Of a stretch of DNA of 10,809 nucleotides, positions 6,534 through 10,809 are shown in pieces; position 1 is the first letter of the stretch, and the number at the start of each line of letters is the position of its first letter. The DNA lies in the NCBI GenBank assembly GCA_916719935.1, contig CAKAPY010000027.1, positions 1 to 10,809 of the forward strand, in the 5' to 3' direction. The notes below the pieces were generated by a model, which saw only the letters and a list, made by a program, of their open reading frames with translations, did no database searches and had not been told where the DNA came from. Origin of the DNA: an uncultured Actinomyces sp. (GTDB lineage: Bacteria > Actinomycetota > Actinomycetes > Actinomycetales > Actinomycetaceae). The position numbers and the translations under genes were made by a program.

Positions 6534-7600
6534 CAGCGGGCCTTCTTCCTCTTGGGTTGGGCTTCATTTCCAAGGCGACGACCAGGCTGGACCGGGGCCA
6601 CACGTACATCGTCACCGGTACGACCTTCACGTTCGCGTCGCTTCGCGACCAAAGCATCGTGTTCTTTGGTTGACGAGCGGCGTTCTTCCAGCATAACCAA
6701 CAAAGGCGAAGCAATGAAGATCGAGGAATATGTTCCAACGATCATACCGACGAACAAAGCAAGAGAAATGTCGGTTAATGTGCCCGCGCCCAGAAGAATC
6801 GAACCGATGACAAGAATTGAGCCAACCGGAAGCAAAGCCACGATCGAGGTATTGAGCGAACGCACCATTGTCTGGTTCACAGCAAGGTTGACCATGTCAC
6901 CATAGGTGTAGCGATTTTGATCGTTAATACCCTTAGTGAGTTCTCGAACCTTATCGAACACCACGACGGTGTCATAGAGCGAATAACCCAAAATCGTCAG
7001 GAAGCCGATAACTGTTGCTGGCGAAACTTCGACACGAGTAACTGCGAAGAAACCGATGGTTGTCGCAATATCGTGGAAGAGCGCGAAAATCGCCGCGACG
7101 GACATCGTCCACGATCTGAAGTATGCAGCCATCAGCACTGCGACAAGCGTCAAGAAGATCAGAAGCGATTGCGCAGCTTTAGCAGTAACATCGCGTCCCC
7201 AGGAAGGACCGATAGACGCAGACTGAACATCCTTCGCATCGACCTTGTAGGCGTTTGCAAGAGCTTCGCGAACCTCAAGTGTCTTTTGCGAATCCAAAGA
7301 CTCGGTCTGAACTCGGATGCCATCAACACCAACAGAAGAGACACGAACTTCAGACGCAAGGTTTCCCTTTTGGATAGCATCGTATGCCGGCTGTTGGGAA
7401 GTCTCAGAAAGACCCGTCAAAGTGAATTGCGAACCACCGGTGAATTCAAATGACCGGTTAAGTCCAAAAATTCCGATGAGAATCGCACAAATTGCTATCA
7501 CGGCCAAGGCTGCTCGGACAAAAATCCGACGCTTCGGGACAATCCGATAGGACTTCTCGCCCGAATAAAGGGCATTACCCCACTGGGCATAACTCATCAT
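6533..7600 (-). CDS. secF: Protein translocase subunit SecF
   Basis: This integral membrane protein forms the SecDF accessory complex, which uses the proton gradient to help pull preproteins out of SecYEG. The 355 residues hold the six expected membrane segments: about 27-47, 143-161, 166-188, 193-214, 252-272 and 276-303. An extracytoplasmic domain lies between the first two and contains FEFTGGSQF (51-59), the SecF counterpart of the SecD DLQGG motif. The family signature GYSLYDTVVVFDKVRE is at 205-220. The positively charged C-terminal tail (about 305-355) is cytoplasmic. Two consecutive ATG codons are possible starts. The first (7600) overlaps the secD stop as ATGA and lies 7 bases after AGGAG, the better spacing. 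The four-base overlap with secD indicates coupled, stoichiometric translation. Confidence 0.97.
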   Translation of the reverse strand: MMSYAQWGNALYSGEKSYRIVPKRRIFVRAALAVIAICAILIGIFGLNRSFEFTGGSQFTLTGLSETSQQPAYDAIQKGNLASEVRVSSVGVDGIRVQTESLDSQKTLEVREALANAYKVDAKDVQSASIGPSWGRDVTAKAAQSLLIFLTLVAVLMAAYFRSWTMSVAAIFALFHDIATTIGFFAVTRVEVSPATVIGFLTILGYSLYDTVVVFDKVRELTKGINDQNRYTYGDMVNLAVNQTMVRSLNTSIVALLPVGSILVIGSILLGAGTLTDISLALFVGMIVGTYSSIFIASPLLVMLEERRSSTKEHDALVAKRREREGRTGDDVRVAPVQPGRRLGNEAQPKRKKAR

Positions 7601-9546
7601 TGTTCTTCTCCTGCCTGCTCGGAAGAAGTGTTGTCCTCGGCCTCATGACTGCCCTGTTCTGCCAAACGCGCCGCACGCTTACGTTCTGCCAGAGAGAGCG
7701 GCTGACCGTCAGCATCGGTCTCGGGAGTGCTGCTAGCTGAACCAGCACCCGAAACCACCACTCGGCCTCGGCCGGCGTAGGTAACCGCCGAACGGGCACC
7801 GAGGTGCTCGGGATCAAGTCCGGAGAGCTTATGTCCCCCGCCGAAGAACTCGGTACGGATGAGCAACTCCATCATCGGGTGTGTGAAGAGGAAGATCACG
7901 ATCAGATCGACAACTGTTGTCACGCCGAGGGTAAATGCGAAGCCCTGAACGCCACCAACAGCCAGGATGTAGAGAACCACTGCAGCAACGAGGTTGACCG
8001 CATCCGAAACCAAAATGGTTCGCTTGGCGCGATCCCAACCTTCATCAACAGCTGCGCTCAGCGGACGGCCATCACGCACTTCATCTCGAATACGCTCGAA
8101 ATACACGATGAAGGAGTCTGCTGTCACGCCGACTGAAACGATCAAACCGGCAATACCCGCAAGCGACAGTCGGTATCCAACTGCCCACGACAAAACCGTG
8201 ATTACCAGGTAGGTCAAGCAGCCCGCAACGACAAGCGAACCAGCGGAGATGATTGCCAGGCCTCGGTACTGCCAAATCATGTAAAGGACAACAAGAACCA
8301 GACCAATCAAGCCTGCCCACAGGCCCTTCTCCAAGTGCTCGGAGCCAAGGGTTGCCGAAATCTGCTGCTCAGATTGGACTTCGAAGTTCAACGGAAGCGA
8401 ACCAAAGCTCAGCTGGTTCGCAAGAGCAGCGGCACTCTTTGCAGTGAAGCTACCCGTAATCTGCGCGGTACCCGTGGGAATTTCAGCATTCATCGACGGC
8501 GCGGTAATCACTTGGCCGTCCAAAACAACGGCGAAGTGGTTCCGATCCGGCTTGCCGTAGTTCTTCCCGCTCTGAGTGTCATTACGCAGATCGTAAAGAC
8601 GCTTTGAAGCCTCGGCGAACTGCTTGGTTCCCTCAGCGTTGAAAGTGAGATCAACTCCCCACTCACCAGTGGAGTGTCCCTGAGAGTTCATGACCATTCC
8701 GGCAGTGGCTTTGGAGAGCTCCGAACCTGAAACATCAACGGGACCGAGCAGATACTTAATCTGTCCGTTTGAATCACATGCAGCATAGGGCTTATCAGCA
8801 GGGGCTTCAGTGCGACCGCCGCGGCCGGTCGTGCAATCAAGAGTGTACAGATCGAAGAGCGCTTGCTCCGTCGCCCACTTCAGGTCTGAGTTGTTCTCAG
8901 GCTGCTCAGTGGGAGTATCCGAGAGCTGACCATCCTTATTCCGATCGGCCAGTTCTTTTGCTCGCTCAGGACTGAGAGCGGAGCTGACAGTTGAGGGGCT
9001 TGCCGAGGCCGAGGGAGATGCAGATTCGCTAGGCGCGGCAGACTCGGACGCTGAGGGCGTTGAGCTTGCCGAGGCCTCAGGATTGTTCACCTGCGTCTGG
9101 TTACTTGAATCGGTCGCACTTGGGGTCGGGTTACTTTGCGGCTGAGTGGCGGGAAGCATTGCTAGAACCGGCCGGAAATTCATCTGGGAGGACGAGCGAA
9201 TCAGGTTCAGAGTTTCCTGCGAAGGAGTACCTGGAATCGACACCGAGATATTCGAGGAACCCAGGGAAGAGATCTCGGACTCGGACACACCTGAGGCATC
9301 GATACGCTGACGGATGATATTGATCGCCTCGGTAATGTCGTTCTCAGTAACCTCGCGATCCACCCCTCCAGAAGCAACCGGGGTCAGGATTAACTGCGTA
9401 CCACCCTGCAAGTCCAAAGCAAGCGAAGGAGTATATGAAGCACCTTTATTCGTCAGTTTTCCAACAACAAGAGATGCTGTACCAAGAACAAAAATAAAGA
9501 TCAGAGTAAATAGAGCACGCCAAGGATGGCGCTTTTGAGTTGTCAC
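7597..9546 (-). CDS. secD: Protein translocase subunit SecD
   Basis: This is the large membrane subunit of SecDF. Its 649 residues include membrane segment 1 (about 11-29), the SLALDLQGGTQL motif (41-52) opening the extracytoplasmic P1 domain, and five further segments at about 408-426, 429-452, 459-481, 512-532 and 535-556. The actinobacterial form of the transmembrane 4 signature is present (GVTADSF 473-479, YFERIRDE 482-489). Within P1, residues about 132-190 are a low-complexity Ser/Ala/Pro/Thr linker, followed by an EF-hand-like DRNKDGQLSD (201-210). Two cysteines, C237 and C257, lie outside the membrane. The tail after the last segment has about 90 residues and is hydrophilic (LSLAERKRAARLAEQG, 617-632). 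It starts at GTG with AAGG about nine bases upstream. It follows yajC by 28 bases and overlaps secF. SecD is longer than the E. coli protein mainly because of the linker and tail; insertions here are usual for actinobacteria. Confidence 0.97.
   Translation of the reverse strand: MTTQKRHPWRALFTLIFIFVLGTASLVVGKLTNKGASYTPSLALDLQGGTQLILTPVASGGVDREVTENDITEAINIIRQRIDASGVSESEISSLGSSNISVSIPGTPSQETLNLIRSSSQMNFRPVLAMLPATQPQSNPTPSATDSSNQTQVNNPEASASSTPSASESAAPSESASPSASASPSTVSSALSPERAKELADRNKDGQLSDTPTEQPENNSDLKWATEQALFDLYTLDCTTGRGGRTEAPADKPYAACDSNGQIKYLLGPVDVSGSELSKATAGMVMNSQGHSTGEWGVDLTFNAEGTKQFAEASKRLYDLRNDTQSGKNYGKPDRNHFAVVLDGQVITAPSMNAEIPTGTAQITGSFTAKSAAALANQLSFGSLPLNFEVQSEQQISATLGSEHLEKGLWAGLIGLVLVVLYMIWQYRGLAIISAGSLVVAGCLTYLVITVLSWAVGYRLSLAGIAGLIVSVGVTADSFIVYFERIRDEVRDGRPLSAAVDEGWDRAKRTILVSDAVNLVAAVVLYILAVGGVQGFAFTLGVTTVVDLIVIFLFTHPMMELLIRTEFFGGGHKLSGLDPEHLGARSAVTYAGRGRVVVSGAGSASSTPETDADGQPLSLAERKRAARLAEQGSHEAEDNTSSEQAGEEQ
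8977..9153 (-). repeat. Low-complexity Ser/Ala/Pro-coding segment in secD with a 13-bp direct repeat
   Basis: This part of secD encodes residues about 132-190, almost entirely Ser, Ala, Pro, Thr, Asn, Gln and Glu. The 13-base string GCTTGCCGAGGCC (plus strand) occurs at 8998-9010 and again at 9064-9076. The copies are 66 bases (22 codons) apart, so they are in the same frame and each encodes the same ASAS core. The segment likely forms a flexible linker on the outer face of the membrane. Confidence 0.7.
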
Positions 9547-9574
9547 GATGGTCTACCTTTAGTTCCCCTCGGGA

Positions 9575-9949
9575 TCACTTCGTCTCAGCCGAGTCGTCCT
9601 GCGAATCCAAGCCGAGAACCGGCTCTTCTTCAGACTCTCCAGAAGCGTCGTCTTTTTCTGCATCAGCGCTCTGGAACGGAAGTTCCTCAGCCACGTCCAG
9701 AATTGCCCGCTGATCCCAATAAGTTTCGTGGCCACCGGGGGTCTCAAGAATGACGATCTCACCATCTTGGTCAACGAAACGTCCCCAGAATCCGGAGCGC
9801 AAACGAACCCATGCGCCGGGGACCATCATTTCCTTGCGACGTTCTTCAGCCTTCTTTTCCTGTTCAGCCATGCGCTTTCGAGCGCGACTATTAAAAATAA
9901 ACATGACGACAAGCACCAGGCCGGCGAAAATCAGGAACGGTGTATTCAC
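9575..9949 (-). CDS. yajC: Preprotein translocase subunit YajC
   Basis: This small single-span membrane protein associates with SecDF. The 124 residues comprise an N-terminal membrane segment (about 4-20, LVLVVMFIFNSRARKRMAEQ continuing into the cytoplasm), a charged helix (23-42), the YajC core domain with VPGAWVRLRSGFWGRFVD (43-60) and GEIVILETPGG (63-73), and an acidic tail (about 93-124). The start is GTG; only a weak purine stretch (AGAAAG) precedes it. A GTG start is supported because the hydrophobic segment begins immediately after it. It is the first gene of the Sec unit, 28 bases before secD. In typical YajC the core reads as G-x-x-V-x-T-x-x-G; here it is GAWVRLRSG, a mild variant common in actinobacteria. 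Confidence 0.93.
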   Translation of the reverse strand: MNTPFLIFAGLVLVVMFIFNSRARKRMAEQEKKAEERRKEMMVPGAWVRLRSGFWGRFVDQDGEIVILETPGGHETYWDQRAILDVAEELPFQSADAEKDDASGESEEEPVLGLDSQDDSAETK

Positions 9950-10049
9950 GATCTATCTTTCTTCTTGGGGCAGGAATGCATGAAAGCTATCCGCATACAG
10001 TGTAATAGGAAGCAGCGCATTTGGGTGACATCCCAATGTAAAAACGAGA
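9950..10049 (-). other. ruvB-yajC intergenic gap with a short hairpin
   Basis: This 100-base gap holds an inverted repeat on the minus strand, TTGGG (10036-10032) with CCCAA (10025-10021), around a 6-base loop. It can be extended by flanking CA/TG bases with one bulge. No T-tract follows it in the direction of transcription, so it is not a canonical terminator for ruvB. A TTTACA (-35-like) lies just upstream of the hairpin but has no acceptable -10 at 16-18 bases. I see no convincing yajC promoter; the gene may be transcribed through from ruvB. Confidence 0.3.
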
Positions 10050-10809
10050 TTACTCAAAAAGAGCAGATTCAGCTGGTGGCGTTAAACCAAGGTGTTTCCA
10101 CGCTTTAGCGGTTGCCATCCGACCGCGTGTCGTCCTCAGAATAAAACCTTCACGAACCAAATAGGGCTCTGCAACAGTCTCGACGGTCTCTGCTTCCTCA
10201 CCAACAGTGACTGCAAGGGTGGTGAGACCAACCGGCCCTCCCGCAAATCGGCGACACATTGCATCAAGGACAGCGCGGTCCAGACGGTCAAGACCAAAAG
10301 CATCGACCTCGAAGAGCTCAAGAGCACCTCGCGCAGCGTCAAGCGTGAGCTGACCATTGCCTCGAACTTGGGCGTAATCAACTACACGGCGCAGCAGCCT
10401 ATTGGCGATTCGAGGAGTTCCCCTAGAACGAGAGGCGATCTCATGGGCTGCTTTCGCGTCAATGGGAGTACAAAGAAGCTCTGCAGAACGCCGAACAACC
10501 ATTTCAAGGTCTTCCGTCGAGTAAAACTCGAGATGAGCAGTGAAACCAAAGCGATCACGAAGCGGCGCAGGAAGAAGGCCAGAACGAGTTGTCGCACCAA
10601 CAACAGTGAAAGGCGGTAGGGTCAGCGGAATCGACGTCGCGCCTGGACCTTTACCAACGACGACGTCAACCCGGAAATCCTCCATTGCGAGGTAAAGCAT
10701 TTCTTCGGCGGTACGGGCTAGGCGATGAATCTCGTCAATGAAGAGAACATCACCTTCCTGCAGCCCGGATAAAATTGCGGCTAAATCGCCAGCATGCTGA
10801 ATCGCTGGC
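10050..10809 (-). CDS. ruvB: Holliday junction branch migration ATPase RuvB (5' end outside window)
   Basis: RuvB is the hexameric AAA+ motor that, with RuvA, drives branch migration of Holliday junctions. The last 252 residues are visible; the N-terminus with Walker A lies beyond the window edge, and reading starts at the second codon boundary (10808). Visible elements, numbered within the fragment: PAIQHAGDLAAIL (1-13), Walker B VLFIDEIH (21-28), the beta-hairpin region after MEDFRVD (42-48), sensor 1 region GATTRSG (71-77), the arginine-finger region LRDRFG (83-88), and the sensor 2 region RGTPRIANRLLRR (129-141). The winged-helix DNA-binding domain follows, with GLTTLAVTVGE (158-168, fragment about 194-204) and AEPYLVREGF, RTTRGRMAT near the end. 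The stop is TAA at 10050. No frameshift or missing motif is seen in the visible part. It is followed by yajC after 100 bases, as in other actinobacteria where ruv genes precede the Sec genes. Confidence 0.97.
   Translation of the reverse strand, partial: PAIQHAGDLAAILSGLQEGDVLFIDEIHRLARTAEEMLYLAMEDFRVDVVVGKGPGATSIPLTLPPFTVVGATTRSGLLPAPLRDRFGFTAHLEFYSTEDLEMVVRRSAELLCTPIDAKAAHEIASRSRGTPRIANRLLRRVVDYAQVRGNGQLTLDAARGALELFEVDAFGLDRLDRAVLDAMCRRFAGGPVGLTTLAVTVGEEAETVETVAEPYLVREGFILRTTRGRMATAKAWKHLGLTPPAESALFE

Noticed and set aside
6375..7453. Two plus-strand open frames of about 176 and 178 codons opposite apt/secF
   Set aside because: They lie antisense to genes with unmistakable Apt and SecF signatures, have no family motifs and no supporting start signals.
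9950..10049. Terminator or yajC promoter in the ruvB-yajC gap
   Set aside because: The hairpin is not followed by a T-tract, and no -35/-10 pair with acceptable spacing is present, so neither is claimed.
1..10809. Mobile elements, CRISPR arrays, tRNA/rRNA genes, toxin-antitoxin or defence genes
   Set aside because: Nearly all bases are taken up by nine conserved housekeeping genes; the gaps (at most 165 bases) show no tRNA cloverleaf, regular repeats, terminal inverted repeats or recombinase genes.

Overview
This window is a run of core housekeeping genes from a Gram-positive actinobacterium. All nine genes are on the minus strand, so transcription runs from the right end to the left end. 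The gene order (ruvB - yajC - secD - secF - apt - relA - DUF349 gene - MBL-fold hydrolase - hisS) matches the ruv/sec/rel/hisS neighbourhood I know from Mycobacterium and Streptomyces. Actinobacterial traits include an FDL/RFKD-type Rel enzyme, a SecD with the TADSF motif and a Ser/Ala/Pro-rich extracytoplasmic insertion, and several GTG starts. The base composition looks only moderately GC-rich by eye. This would suit a lower-GC lineage such as Actinomycetaceae, but that placement is inference.

Right part (10809 to 6000): the C-terminal three quarters of ruvB (Holliday-junction branch migration) enters from the window edge. After a 100-base gap comes a tight Sec-accessory unit: yajC, 28 bases, secD, a 4-base overlap, secF, a 1-base overlap, then apt. 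The overlaps imply one mRNA with coupled translation. Apt salvages adenine to AMP. YajC-SecD-SecF assist protein export through SecYEG.

Middle part (5990 to 3480): after 42 bases comes relA, a full-length bifunctional (p)ppGpp synthetase/hydrolase. Its start codon sits exactly where transcription would begin from a TATCAT -10 box, which suggests a leaderless mRNA. A 165-base gap follows, with a hairpin and T-tracts that may terminate relA transcription.

Left part (3476 to 2): a coiled-coil DUF349 protein, then a glyoxalase-II-like metallo-beta-lactamase-fold hydrolase whose GTG start overlaps the DUF349 stop codon (GTGA), then after 65 bases a complete hisS (histidyl-tRNA synthetase).

I found no mobile element, CRISPR array, tRNA, rRNA, phage gene or defence system. 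Every stretch above 300 bases is covered by a recognisable gene. No undescribed system is evident. The points worth a second look are small: the leaderless relA start, the EF-hand-like loop and low-complexity insertion in SecD, the intergenic hairpins, and the DUF349 gene between relA and the hydrolase.
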